Below, in pieces: positions 52,581 to 61,823 of a stretch of 64,000 nucleotides of DNA (its first letter is position 1; each line of letters starts with the position of its first letter). The DNA comes from Clostridioides sp. ES-S-0010-02. GTDB lineage: Bacteria > Bacillota > Clostridia > Peptostreptococcales > Peptostreptococcaceae. A model generated the notes under the pieces. It had not been told where the DNA came from. It ran no database searches and worked only from the letters and a program-made list of their open reading frames with translations. The DNA is taken from assembly GCA_020641055.1 (NCBI GenBank), contig CP067345.1:1605317-1669316 (forward strand). Reading direction: 5' to 3'. Both the position numbers and the translations under genes were made by a program.

Positions 52581-53966
52581 GTGAAATTTGAGTTAATGGA
52601 TTTTTTAATGAACCCTTTTGTCCTTATGTTCGCTGCTGTAATTACAGGAATATTATTTGGAAAAATTAAATTTGGGAAGTTTAATTTTGGAGTGTCAGGA
52701 GCGTTATTTACAGGATTATTTATTGGATGGCTTGTGTATAGCTTAGGAAATTCAGTAATAGCAAAAGGAGAGACAGCAGCAGGGTATAAGGCAGCAACTA
52801 TCATGATGGGCAATGGAATTATTTCTTCTGATTTCTTTGATTTTTTTCTAATTATATTTGTTGCAGCAGTTGGTTTATTGGCTGCTAAGGATATGAAAGC
52901 TGTACTTAAGAAGTATGGAGCTAGATTTGTAGTTTTAGGAGTGCTTATAACTTTTATAGGAGGCTCTATGACTTATGCAATGACTTTGCTATCAAGTAAT
53001 AAAGGAAGTAGTGCATATGAGGTTTCTGGTGTTTATACAGGAGCACTAACAAGTTCTCCTGGTCTAGCTGCTGCTCTAGAAACAGCTGGTAAACATGCAG
53101 AAGATGTATCAAAAGAGTTTGAGAAAGCATCAATAAAAGATAAAAAAGAAATATTAAAAGTAGTTGATCCAGAGGGAAAATTGGATGTAGCTACAACTAC
53201 ATCACTAACTCAAGAGCAAATAGATAAGTATATCGCATATGCTGAAGCAGGTGTTGGTATAGGGCATGCAGTTGCCTATCCTTTTGGAGTATTAATAGTG
53301 ATTTTAGGAGTAAATTTCCTTCCTAAAATATTTAGAATGGACCTTAGAGAAGAAAGAAGAAAATATGAAAAAGAAATGAAAGAAGCTAGAGATAGTGTTG
53401 GTGGTAAAACGATACCAGAAGTTCCATTTAATATAATAACATTTTTCTTAACATGTCTTGCCGGATATTTAGTTGGAGGAATACACGTGTTCATGGGACC
53501 ATTAGGATACTTTACATTAGGGGCAACTGGTGGTTCTTTAATTGTATCTCTAATACTTGGATATATAGGCAAGATAGGTATAGTAAATTTCAGAATGGAA
53601 GAAAAAGTATTAAATATTCTAAAACAAATAGGGCTAGTATTTTTCTTAGCAATAGTTGGATTAAGATATGGTGGTAAAGTTGTTGATTCAATTATGACAT
53701 CTGGGATGCATCTAGCTTTAGTAGCTATAGTAGTAGGAATTACAGCTATGATGATTGGATTTTTAGTTGGTAAGTATGTATTCAAACTAAATTGGATTTT
53801 ATTATCTGGAGCTGTCTGTGGTGGTATGACATCAACACCAGGTCTTGGAGCTGCTGTTGATGCTCTTGATAGTGATGACCCAGCAGCAGGGTATGGTGCT
53901 ACCTATCCATTTGCACTGTTAACTAAAGTTATATTGGTTATAGTTTTACACAAACTTCCAATGTAA
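52581..53966 (+). CDS. AspT/YidE-like transporter, probable succinate carrier
   Basis: A 461-residue membrane protein of the aspartate-alanine exchanger (AAEx) family, with two related blocks of helices joined by a charged cytoplasmic loop (about 170-290). Repeated GALTSSPGLAAALE and GGMTSTPGLGAAVD motifs mark each half. GTG 52581 fits the AAAGGGAG site. In C. difficile the transporter at this position of the cluster has been reported to be needed for succinate use; I recall that from literature and cannot check it. It is the first gene of the operon. Confidence 0.8.
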   Translation: MKFELMDFLMNPFVLMFAAVITGILFGKIKFGKFNFGVSGALFTGLFIGWLVYSLGNSVIAKGETAAGYKAATIMMGNGIISSDFFDFFLIIFVAAVGLLAAKDMKAVLKKYGARFVVLGVLITFIGGSMTYAMTLLSSNKGSSAYEVSGVYTGALTSSPGLAAALETAGKHAEDVSKEFEKASIKDKKEILKVVDPEGKLDVATTTSLTQEQIDKYIAYAEAGVGIGHAVAYPFGVLIVILGVNFLPKIFRMDLREERRKYEKEMKEARDSVGGKTIPEVPFNIITFFLTCLAGYLVGGIHVFMGPLGYFTLGATGGSLIVSLILGYIGKIGIVNFRMEEKVLNILKQIGLVFFLAIVGLRYGGKVVDSIMTSGMHLALVAIVVGITAMMIGFLVGKYVFKLNWILLSGAVCGGMTSTPGLGAAVDALDSDDPAAGYGATYPFALLTKVILVIVLHKLPM

Positions 53967-53992
53967 ATAAGATTTTATATGGGGGGATATTT

Positions 53993-55537
53993 ATGAATAA
54001 TGAAGGAGTATTTGAAGAATTAAGCGAAAGATTAAGAAATAAAAAGTTATGTGATTTAATTATGAATGCAGATGAAGCTGCTAAACTTATAAATAATGGG
54101 ATGGTTGTTGGACTTAGTGGATTCACACCTTCAGGTTACCCAAAAGCAGTACCATTAGCGGTTTCAGAAAGGGTAAAAAGTGGAGAGAAGATAAAATTGA
54201 CTGTATATTCAGGAGCATCTTTAGGACCAGAAGTAGATGGAGCATGGGCAGAAGCAGGAATAATTGAAAGAAGACTTCCTTATCAAACTAATTCAATACT
54301 TAGAAACAGTATTAATAAAGGTGATGTCAATTATATAGATATGCATCTAAGTCATTCTACTCAATTTTTAAACTATAAAACTATACCTAAAGTGGATGTA
54401 GCGATAATAGAAGCACTTGCCATAACTGAAAATGGAGATATTGTACCAACTAGTGGGATAGGAAATTCACCATCTTTTGTAAAAAGTGCAGACAAAGTAA
54501 TTGTTGAAATAAATCTGGCAAAACCAATGGAGATGGAAGGTATGGCAGATATATATATTACAGAAAATCCGCCAAACAGGAAACCAATAGAAATAAATCA
54601 TCCTAAAGATAGAATCGGAACGACATATATACCTTGTGGTTTAGATAAGATTGCAGGAATAGTAATCACTAATATGCAAGATAAAACACGTCCATTGGGT
54701 GTTGTAGATGAAGCTTCAAAAAAAATATCAAATAATATTATTGCATTTCTTAGAGAAGAAGTAAAATCAGGTAGATTGTCAAAAAATTTACTTCCTCTTC
54801 AATCTGGTGTAGGAAGTGTAGCAAATGCAGTTTTATATGGACTATGTGAATCTGAATTTGAGAATTTAACTTGTTATACAGAGGTTGTGCAGGACTCTAT
54901 GTTGGACTTAATAAGAATAGGTAAAGTTACAATGGCATCAACTACATCTGTAAGCCCATCACCAGAAGGATTAATAAAATTTGAAAATGATATAGATTTC
55001 TTTAAAGATAAGATTATATTGAGACCTCAAGAGATTAGTAACAACCCAGAAATAGCTAGAAGAATTGGTGTAATTGCAATGAATACTGCAATTGAGGTTG
55101 ATATTTATGGAAATGTAAACTCAACTCATATCATGGGTTCAAAGATGATGAATGGAATCGGTGGTTCTGGTGATTTTGCTAGAAATGGAGCCATAACTAT
55201 ATTTAGTACTGAATCAATTGCAAAAAATGGTGATATATCATCAATAGTACCTATGGTATCTCATGTAGACCACACTGAACATGATGTAATGGTAATTGTA
55301 ACAGAACAAGGATATGCTGATTTAAGAGGTCTTGCACCTAGAGAAAGAGCTATTAAGATAATAGAAAATTGTGTTCATCCAGATTATAAAGATCAACTTA
55401 TGGATTACCTAAATAGAGCATGTCAAAATGGAGCAAAACAAACTCCTCATATATTAGACGAAGCTTTATCATGGCATAGTAAATTTATGAGTACAGGTAC
55501 AATGAAGAAGTCAGAAACTTTTGAAAGTGCATTATAA
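53993..55537 (+). CDS. cat1: succinyl-CoA:CoA transferase Cat1
   Basis: A 514-residue family I CoA transferase of the acetyl-CoA hydrolase/transferase type, which activates succinate to succinyl-CoA with acetyl-CoA. It has the GLSGFTPSGYPK N-terminal loop, PLQSGVGSVANAVL and the C-terminal HVDHTEHDVMVIVTEQGYADLRG region typical of Cat1. GGGGGATATTT precedes the ATG. Confidence 0.92.
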   Translation: MNNEGVFEELSERLRNKKLCDLIMNADEAAKLINNGMVVGLSGFTPSGYPKAVPLAVSERVKSGEKIKLTVYSGASLGPEVDGAWAEAGIIERRLPYQTNSILRNSINKGDVNYIDMHLSHSTQFLNYKTIPKVDVAIIEALAITENGDIVPTSGIGNSPSFVKSADKVIVEINLAKPMEMEGMADIYITENPPNRKPIEINHPKDRIGTTYIPCGLDKIAGIVITNMQDKTRPLGVVDEASKKISNNIIAFLREEVKSGRLSKNLLPLQSGVGSVANAVLYGLCESEFENLTCYTEVVQDSMLDLIRIGKVTMASTTSVSPSPEGLIKFENDIDFFKDKIILRPQEISNNPEIARRIGVIAMNTAIEVDIYGNVNSTHIMGSKMMNGIGGSGDFARNGAITIFSTESIAKNGDISSIVPMVSHVDHTEHDVMVIVTEQGYADLRGLAPRERAIKIIENCVHPDYKDQLMDYLNRACQNGAKQTPHILDEALSWHSKFMSTGTMKKSETFESAL

Positions 55538-55568
55538 AAATATTTAATAAATTGGAGGAATATTAAAA

Positions 55569-56960
55569 ATGGAAAAAGCAGTAGAAAACTTTGAAGATTT
55601 AAGCAAAGAATATATTAATGGATACATTGAGAGGGCTAGAAAAGCTCAAAGGGAGTTTGAATGTTATACTCAAGAACAAGTGGATAAAATAGTGAAGATA
55701 GTTGGAAAGGTAGTATACTATAACGCCGAATATTTAGCTAAACTTGCAGTAGAAGAAACTGGAATGGGTGTATATGAAGATAAAGTAGCTAAAAATAAAA
55801 GTAAAGCGAAAGTTATATATAATAATTTAAAAGATAAGAAATCAGTTGGTATAATTGATATAGATAGAGAAACAGGAATAACAAAAGTAGCTAAACCAAT
55901 TGGAGTTGTAGCAGCAATAACTCCTTGTACAAATCCAATAGTTACACCTATGAGTAATGCCATGTTTGCATTAAAGGGAAGAAATGCAATTATTATAACA
56001 CCACATCATAAAGCAATTGGATGTAGTACTAAGACTGTTGATATGATTAATGAAGAATTAGAAAAAATAGGAGCACCAGAAAATCTAATACAAATACTTG
56101 ACCAACAATCAAGAGAAAATACGAGAAATTTAATTTCATCAGCAGATGTAGTAATTGCTACTGGTGGAATGGGAATGGTAAGAGCTGCATATTCAAGTGG
56201 AAAACCAGCTCTTGGTGTAGGAGCAGGAAATGTCCAATGTATTATAGACAGAGATGTAGATATTAAAGAAGCAGTACCTAAAATCATAGCTGGAAGAATA
56301 TTTGATAATGGTATAATTTGCTCAGGTGAGCAATCAGTGATAGTGGCAGAAGAAATGTTTGATAAAATAATGGATGAATTTGAAAGTAACAAAGGATTTA
56401 TAGTTAGAGATAATGCACAAAAAGAAGCTTTTAGAAATGCCATGTTTGTGAATAAATCTATGAATAAAGATGCAGTAGGACAATCAGTTCATTCAATCGC
56501 AAACATTGCAGGAGTTGAAATACCAAAAGATACAAAAATAATAGTAATAGAAGCAGATGGACCAGGTGAAGAAGACATACTTGCAAAAGAAAAAATGTGT
56601 CCAGTTATATCTGCATATAAGTATAAAGACTTTGAAGAAGGAGTAGCTATTGCAAAAGCAAATCTAAATGTAGAAGGAAAAGGACATAGTGTATCTATAC
56701 ATTCAAATACAATTAAGAACATAGAATATGCAGGAGAAAATATAGAAGTATCAAGATTTGTAATTAATCAATGTTGTGCTACAAGTGCTGGAGGAAGCTT
56801 CTTTAATGGTCTTGCACCTACAAATACCTTAGGTTGTGGTTCTTGGGGAAATAATAGTATTTCTGAAAATCTTGATTACAAACATTTAATTAATATTTCT
56901 AGAATTGCTTATTACATGCCAGAAAATGAAGTACCTACAGATGAAGAACTTTGGGGATAA
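55569..56960 (+). CDS. sucD: succinate semialdehyde dehydrogenase (CoA-acylating)
   Basis: A 463-residue aldehyde dehydrogenase that reduces succinyl-CoA to succinate semialdehyde with NAD(P)H. The catalytic Cys lies in FDNGIICSGEQS; the NAD site region is GVVAAITPCTNPIVTPM. The length matches CoA-acylating ALDHs. AATTGGAGGAA precedes the ATG. Confidence 0.92.
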   Translation: MEKAVENFEDLSKEYINGYIERARKAQREFECYTQEQVDKIVKIVGKVVYYNAEYLAKLAVEETGMGVYEDKVAKNKSKAKVIYNNLKDKKSVGIIDIDRETGITKVAKPIGVVAAITPCTNPIVTPMSNAMFALKGRNAIIITPHHKAIGCSTKTVDMINEELEKIGAPENLIQILDQQSRENTRNLISSADVVIATGGMGMVRAAYSSGKPALGVGAGNVQCIIDRDVDIKEAVPKIIAGRIFDNGIICSGEQSVIVAEEMFDKIMDEFESNKGFIVRDNAQKEAFRNAMFVNKSMNKDAVGQSVHSIANIAGVEIPKDTKIIVIEADGPGEEDILAKEKMCPVISAYKYKDFEEGVAIAKANLNVEGKGHSVSIHSNTIKNIEYAGENIEVSRFVINQCCATSAGGSFFNGLAPTNTLGCGSWGNNSISENLDYKHLINISRIAYYMPENEVPTDEELWG

Positions 56961-56979
56961 AATTCAAATATAAAAAAGT

Positions 56980-57025
56980 ATTCATTCTAAATTAAAATAG
57001 AAATATATTTTAATTTAGAATGAAT
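56980..57025 (+). repeat. perfect hairpin between sucD and abfD
   Basis: Eighteen-base perfect arms ATTCATTCTAAATTAAAA and TTTTAATTTAGAATGAAT around a 10-base loop, in the 194-base gap between the two genes. No T run follows. Confidence 0.6.
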
Positions 57026-57154
57026 CTAAACTAAAAATGAATTTAATTTAAAATATTGAAGTGAATTTAGAAGATTGAAAGACGAACAAAAGAAGGAAGT
57101 ATTATAAATTAACATAAATAAAAATTATTATAAAAGAGAAGGAGTGGTTTTATT

Positions 57155-58651
57155 ATGGCATTAATGACAGGAGCTCAATATATTGAAAGTTTGAGAAAAT
57201 TAAATACTAAAGTTTATATGTTTGGTGAAGAGGTTAAAAATTGGGTTGACCATCCAATGATTAGACCATCTATAAATTGTGTAGCAGCTACTTATGATTT
57301 GGCACATGACCCAGAATATGCAGATTTAATGACAGTTACTTCAAATATTACAGGAGAAAAAATAAATAGATTTGGTCATCTTCATCAAAGTACTGATGAT
57401 TTGATAAAAAAAGTTAAAATGCAAAGACTATGTGGCCAAAAAACAGCTTCTTGTTTCCAAAGATGTGTAGGTATGGATGCTTTTAATGCGGTATATTCAA
57501 CAACATTTGAGTGCGACAAAGCGCATGGAACTAATTATCATGATAATTTTGTAAAATACTTAACTTATATACAAGAAAACGATTTAGTAGTTGATGGAGC
57601 TATGACTGACCCTAAGGGAGATAGAGCATTATCACCTAGTGCTCAACCTGACCCAGATATGTTCCTTCACATAGTTGAAAGAAGAGAAGATGGAATAGTG
57701 GTAAGAGGAGCAAAAGCACATCAAACTGGTTCAATAAATTCACATGAACATCTTATAATGCCTACTATAAGCATGACTGAAGCAGATAAAGACTATGCTG
57801 TATCATTTGCAGTTCCTTCAGATGCTGAAGGTGTGTTTATGATTTATGGAAGACAATCTTGTGATACTAGAAAATTAGAAGAGGGAGCAGATGTTGACTT
57901 AGGAAATAAAGAGTTTGGAGGTCAAGAAGCTCTAGTAGTATTTGATAATGTATTTGTTCCAAATGATAGAATCTTCTTATGCGGAGAGTGGGATTTCTCT
58001 GGTATGTTGGTAGAAAGATTTGCTGGATATCATAGACAAAGTTATGGTGGATGTAAAGTTGGAGTAGGTGATGTAATAATAGGAGCAGCAGCTTTAGCAG
58101 CTGATTACAATGGAGCAAACAAAGCTTCTCATATAAAAGATAAATTAATAGAAATGACTCACCTTAATGAAAGCTTATATTGTTGTGGTATAGCATGTTC
58201 ATCAGAAGGACATAAGACAGAGGCTGGAAACTATCAAATAGATTTACTTCTTGCAAATGTATGTAAACAAAATGTAACTAGATTCCCTTATGAAATAGTG
58301 AGACTTGCAGAAGATATAGCTGGTGGGCTTATGGTTACTATGCCTTCAGAAAAAGACTTCAAGTCAGATTTAAAAGTTGGAACAAGTGGAATGACAATAG
58401 GTGAAGTATGTAATAAATATTTTAAAGCTTCTTCAGTAGCTTCAACAGAAGAAAGAATGAGAATATTAAGATTCTTAGAAAATATATGTCTTGGCTCATC
58501 TGCTGTTGGTTATAGAACTGAGTCAATGCATGGAGCAGGTTCACCACAGGCACAAAGAATAATGATTTCAAGACAAGGAAATATAAATCAGAAGAAAGAA
58601 TTAGCTAAGACAATTGCAGGAATAAAAAAAGAAAAAGCTCTAAATTTATAA
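57155..58651 (+). CDS. abfD: 4-hydroxybutyryl-CoA dehydratase / vinylacetyl-CoA isomerase
   Basis: A 498-residue FAD and [4Fe-4S] enzyme that dehydrates 4-hydroxybutyryl-CoA to crotonyl-CoA. The cluster ligands Cys100 and Cys104 (ASCFQRCVG), the His in RFAGYHRQSYGG and the following Cys correspond to Cys99, Cys103, His292 and Cys299 of the C. aminobutyricum enzyme. The length is the family's. GAGAAGGAGTGG precedes the ATG. Confidence 0.94.
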   Translation: MALMTGAQYIESLRKLNTKVYMFGEEVKNWVDHPMIRPSINCVAATYDLAHDPEYADLMTVTSNITGEKINRFGHLHQSTDDLIKKVKMQRLCGQKTASCFQRCVGMDAFNAVYSTTFECDKAHGTNYHDNFVKYLTYIQENDLVVDGAMTDPKGDRALSPSAQPDPDMFLHIVERREDGIVVRGAKAHQTGSINSHEHLIMPTISMTEADKDYAVSFAVPSDAEGVFMIYGRQSCDTRKLEEGADVDLGNKEFGGQEALVVFDNVFVPNDRIFLCGEWDFSGMLVERFAGYHRQSYGGCKVGVGDVIIGAAALAADYNGANKASHIKDKLIEMTHLNESLYCCGIACSSEGHKTEAGNYQIDLLLANVCKQNVTRFPYEIVRLAEDIAGGLMVTMPSEKDFKSDLKVGTSGMTIGEVCNKYFKASSVASTEERMRILRFLENICLGSSAVGYRTESMHGAGSPQAQRIMISRQGNINQKKELAKTIAGIKKEKALNL

Positions 58652-58793
58652 AAAGTTAATATATAAAAAAGTTGATATATAAATGGGAAAATATATTGAC
58701 TTATACTAATTAATGAAAAAATATATCGTATAAGAATGATTATAAAGTAGTAGTTTGAGTTATAAAAAGAGATTTTAGAAGGAGAATTTACAC

Positions 58794-59069
58794 ATGACCT
58801 GTGGAGTTAGATTTTGTGGGGGCTGTAACCCTAGATACGAAAGAGGGAAGGCTCTAGCAATAATCAAAGAGCACTTCAATGGTAGAGTAGATTTTAGCGT
58901 AGCAGAAGAAGATGTAGAATATGATTTATTACTTATAATTGGAGGATGCACAACTTTATGTGCATCCTACCAACAATATAAAGTTAAGAAATCATATATT
59001 AAAATTTGGGATTTTAGTCATATAGAAAGAGCTATAAATATAATAGAATCAGCGATTTGTGAGGCTTAA
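58794..59069 (+). CDS. small Cys-rich protein in the 4-hydroxybutyrate operon
   Basis: A 91-residue protein beginning MTCGVRFCGGCNPRYERG and holding two more Cys in GGCTTLCASY. The CxxxxCxxC N-terminus suggests an Fe-S or metal site. It lies between abfD and cat2 with an AGAAGGAGAA ribosome site, 25 bases before cat2. Function unknown; a helper of AbfD cluster assembly or electron supply would fit its place (speculation). Confidence 0.7.
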   Translation: MTCGVRFCGGCNPRYERGKALAIIKEHFNGRVDFSVAEEDVEYDLLLIIGGCTTLCASYQQYKVKKSYIKIWDFSHIERAINIIESAICEA

Positions 59070-59094
59070 ATAAGAGTTAGATGGGGTGATTTCA

Positions 59095-60402
59095 TTGAAT
59101 TGGCGAGAATTGTATCAAAGTAAGTTATGTACTGCTATAGAGGCTGTAAAGCATATTAAAGATGGGGATACAGTAGTATTTGCACATTGTGTAGGTGAGC
59201 CTCCTGCACTAGTAGAGGCAATGATTGAAAATGCAAAACAGTATAAAAATGTTGAGATTAAGCATATGGTAAGTCTAGGCAGTGGTGGATATACTGGTGA
59301 GGGAATGGAAACTCACTTTAGAGTAAATCCAATGTTTGTAAGTGGAAATGTAAGAAAGGCAATTGAAAATGGAGATGGAGATTTTACTCCTGCATTCTTT
59401 CATGAAGTACCAAAATTAATTAGAGAGAAAAGATTAAAATGTGATGTTGTTTTAGCTCAGGTAACTCCACCAGATGAACATGGGTATTGTAGCCTAGGAA
59501 CATCAGTTGATTATACTTATGAGGCTATTAAAACTGCTAAAACAGTAATTGTTCAAGTAAATGACCAATTTCCTAGAACTTATGGTGAAGTAGTTCATGT
59601 ATCAGAGTTTGATTATATAGTTGAAAAGTCACAACCTTTATATGAACTGCAACCTGCTAAGATTGGAGAAGTAGAAGAAGCAATAGGTAAAAACTGTGCT
59701 TCTCTAATTGAAGATGGTTCTACTTTACAACTTGGAATTGGTGGAATTCCAGATGCAGTTATGTTATTTTTAACAGATAAAAAAGATTTAGGAATTCATT
59801 CAGAAATGATTTCAGATGGAACCCTAGCTCTCTATGAAAAAGGTGTTATAAATGGTAAATATAAAAATTTTGATAAAGAAAAAATGACAGTTACATTTTT
59901 AATGGGAACTAAAAAATTATATGATTTTGCTAATAATAACCCAGTAGTTGAAGTGAAACCTGTAGACTATGTAAATCATCCAGCAGTTATAATGAAACAA
60001 CATAAAATGGTGTCTATAAATTCTGCTATACAAGTTGATTTGATGGGACAGGTAGTTGCAGAGGCAATGGGTCTTAGACAATTTAGTGGAGTTGGAGGTC
60101 AAGTTGACTTCATACGTGGAGTATCTATGGGAGAAGATGGAAAGGCAATTATAGCAATGCCTTCAATAACTACAAAAAAAGATGGGACAGTAATTTCAAA
60201 AATTGTCTCTATTGTGGATGAAGGTGCTCCTATAACAACATCTAGAAATGATATTGACTATGTTGTAACTGAGTATGGTATAGCAGAACTAAAAGGGAAA
60301 TCTCTTAGAGAAAGGGCAAGAAATTTAATCAATATTGCTCATCCAAGTGTAAGAGAAAATCTAGCATTAGAGTTTGAAAAACGATTTAAGGAGAAATATT
60401 AA
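59095..60402 (+). CDS. cat2: 4-hydroxybutyrate:acetyl-CoA CoA-transferase
   Basis: A 435-residue family I CoA transferase activating 4-hydroxybutyrate with acetyl- or butyryl-CoA (Cat2/AbfT). It has PPDEHGYCSLGTSVDYT, LGIGGIPDAVM, FSGVGGQVDFIRGVSMG and TEYGIAELKGKSLRERA motifs. TTG 59095 is chosen since GGGGTGAT lies five bases ahead, as in other TTG starts in this window. It overlaps nothing; 4hbD begins 19 bases later. Confidence 0.92.
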   Translation: MNWRELYQSKLCTAIEAVKHIKDGDTVVFAHCVGEPPALVEAMIENAKQYKNVEIKHMVSLGSGGYTGEGMETHFRVNPMFVSGNVRKAIENGDGDFTPAFFHEVPKLIREKRLKCDVVLAQVTPPDEHGYCSLGTSVDYTYEAIKTAKTVIVQVNDQFPRTYGEVVHVSEFDYIVEKSQPLYELQPAKIGEVEEAIGKNCASLIEDGSTLQLGIGGIPDAVMLFLTDKKDLGIHSEMISDGTLALYEKGVINGKYKNFDKEKMTVTFLMGTKKLYDFANNNPVVEVKPVDYVNHPAVIMKQHKMVSINSAIQVDLMGQVVAEAMGLRQFSGVGGQVDFIRGVSMGEDGKAIIAMPSITTKKDGTVISKIVSIVDEGAPITTSRNDIDYVVTEYGIAELKGKSLRERARNLINIAHPSVRENLALEFEKRFKEKY

Positions 60403-60421
60403 TAGTAGAGGGGTGTTAAGT

Positions 60422-61540
60422 ATGGAAGCACTTAGAGTAGTTCCAAAAATATTTTATTTTGATACATTTAAAGAATTCAATGAAGAATTTAAAATAGGAA
60501 AAAATGATTTAGTAATTACAAATGAATTTATATATGAACCATATATGAAACCTCTTGGAATAGATACCAATTTAATTTTCCAAGAAAAATTTGGAACAGG
60601 TGAACCATCTGATGAAATGATAGATTCTATGACAAAAGAAATGAAGAAATACAATTTCAATAGAATTATCGCTTTTGGAGGAGGTACAATAGTTGATATA
60701 TGCAAGATATTAGCACTTGATGTTCCAGAGAAGTCTATTGACTTATTTGAAGGAGAAGTAGCACCTAAAAAAGTAAAAGAATTGGTGGTAGTTCCTACAA
60801 CATGTGGTACAGGAAGTGAAGTAACAAATGTAGCCATTGCAGAGTTAAAATCTAAGCATACTAAAAAGGGTCTTGCAGTAGAAGAAACTTATGCAGATTA
60901 TGCAGTATTAATTCCAGAGTCAGTAAAAGGATTGCCTTATAAATTTTTTGTAACAAGTTCAGTGGACGCTCTTATACATGCTATTGAGTCTTATCTATCT
61001 CCAAAAGCAAGTCCATTTACAGAAATATATTCTTTACAGGCTATAAAAATGATTATGGATGGATATAAAAAGATTGTGGATAAAGGAGAAGAAGAGAGAT
61101 TCAATCATCTTAAGGACTTTGTACTTGCATCAAACTATGCAGGAATTGCTTTTGGAAATGCTGGTTGTGCAGCAGTGCATGCTTTATCTTATTCGATAGG
61201 TGCAGCTTTCCATGTTGCACATGGGGAAGCAAATTATCAGTTCTTTACTGAAGTATTTAAGATGTACTCTAGAAAAAATCCTAATGGAAAGATTACGCAA
61301 TGTACAAAAATTTTAGCAGATGCTCTTGAATGTGACTCTAATTGTGACGTTTATGGAGAATTAGAGAAATTCTTAAACAAATTAATAACTAAGAAAGCTC
61401 TAAGAGAGTATGGAATGGTAGAAAGTCAGATAGATGAATTTACTGATAGTACGATAGCCAATCAACAGAGATTACTTGCCAATAATTATGTAGAACTTAG
61501 TAGAGAAGAAATAAGAGAGATATTTGCAAATCTTTATTAA
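60422..61540 (+). CDS. 4hbD: 4-hydroxybutyrate dehydrogenase
   Basis: A 372-residue iron-dependent alcohol dehydrogenase that reduces succinate semialdehyde to 4-hydroxybutyrate with NADH. The dinucleotide region FGGGTIVDICKI and metal-binding HALSYSIGAAFHVAHGEAN His residues are present. ATG 60422 follows GAGGGGTGTTAAGT; the open frame extends 48 bases into cat2. Last gene of the operon, closed by two hairpins. Confidence 0.92.
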   Translation: MEALRVVPKIFYFDTFKEFNEEFKIGKNDLVITNEFIYEPYMKPLGIDTNLIFQEKFGTGEPSDEMIDSMTKEMKKYNFNRIIAFGGGTIVDICKILALDVPEKSIDLFEGEVAPKKVKELVVVPTTCGTGSEVTNVAIAELKSKHTKKGLAVEETYADYAVLIPESVKGLPYKFFVTSSVDALIHAIESYLSPKASPFTEIYSLQAIKMIMDGYKKIVDKGEEERFNHLKDFVLASNYAGIAFGNAGCAAVHALSYSIGAAFHVAHGEANYQFFTEVFKMYSRKNPNGKITQCTKILADALECDSNCDVYGELEKFLNKLITKKALREYGMVESQIDEFTDSTIANQQRLLANNYVELSREEIREIFANLY

Positions 61541-61606
61541 TATAATTTTTTATTTGGATTAAGTATAGATGAGATAAATAATGATAATTATATAAATATA
61601 AAAAAT

Positions 61607-61649
61607 GAGAGGGCTTAAATTTACTTAAAATTAAGTTCTCTTATTTTTG
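61607..61649 (+). terminator. terminator after 4hbD
   Basis: GAGAGGGCTTAA and TTAAGTTCTCTT pair imperfectly and are followed by ATTTTTG. Confidence 0.65.
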
Positions 61650-61657
61650 TATAGCAT

Positions 61658-61700
61658 TAAATGTAAGTACATTTTTAGTTAGAAAATGTACTTACATTTA
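61658..61700. repeat. 18-bp perfect palindrome downstream of 4hbD
   Basis: TAAATGTAAGTACATTTT and AAAATGTACTTACATTTA pair perfectly with a 7-base loop, directly after the terminator and 45 bases before the next promoter. It could be a second terminator or an operator for the XpaC/TelA genes. Confidence 0.6.
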
Positions 61701-61744
61701 AGTCTATTACTTCATTTGAAATAATTTGTAGAATTTCAAATTCC

Positions 61745-61774
61745 TTGACAGTAATAAGTAAGTAATTGTATAAT
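61745..61774 (+). promoter_or_regulatory. promoter of the xpaC-telA operon
   Basis: TTGACA (61745-61750), an 18-base spacer and TATAAT (61769-61774): both consensus hexamers, 50 bases before the next start. Confidence 0.85.
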
Positions 61775-61823
61775 CAAACTGAAATATAATAATAATATTA
61801 GTAAAAATGAAAGGATATAAATC

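Noticed and set aside
53276-53785. 169-residue minus-strand ORF
   Set aside because: Antisense shadow of the AspT-like transporter gene, no start signal.
56006-56443. 145-residue minus-strand ORF
   Set aside because: Antisense shadow of sucD with biased composition.
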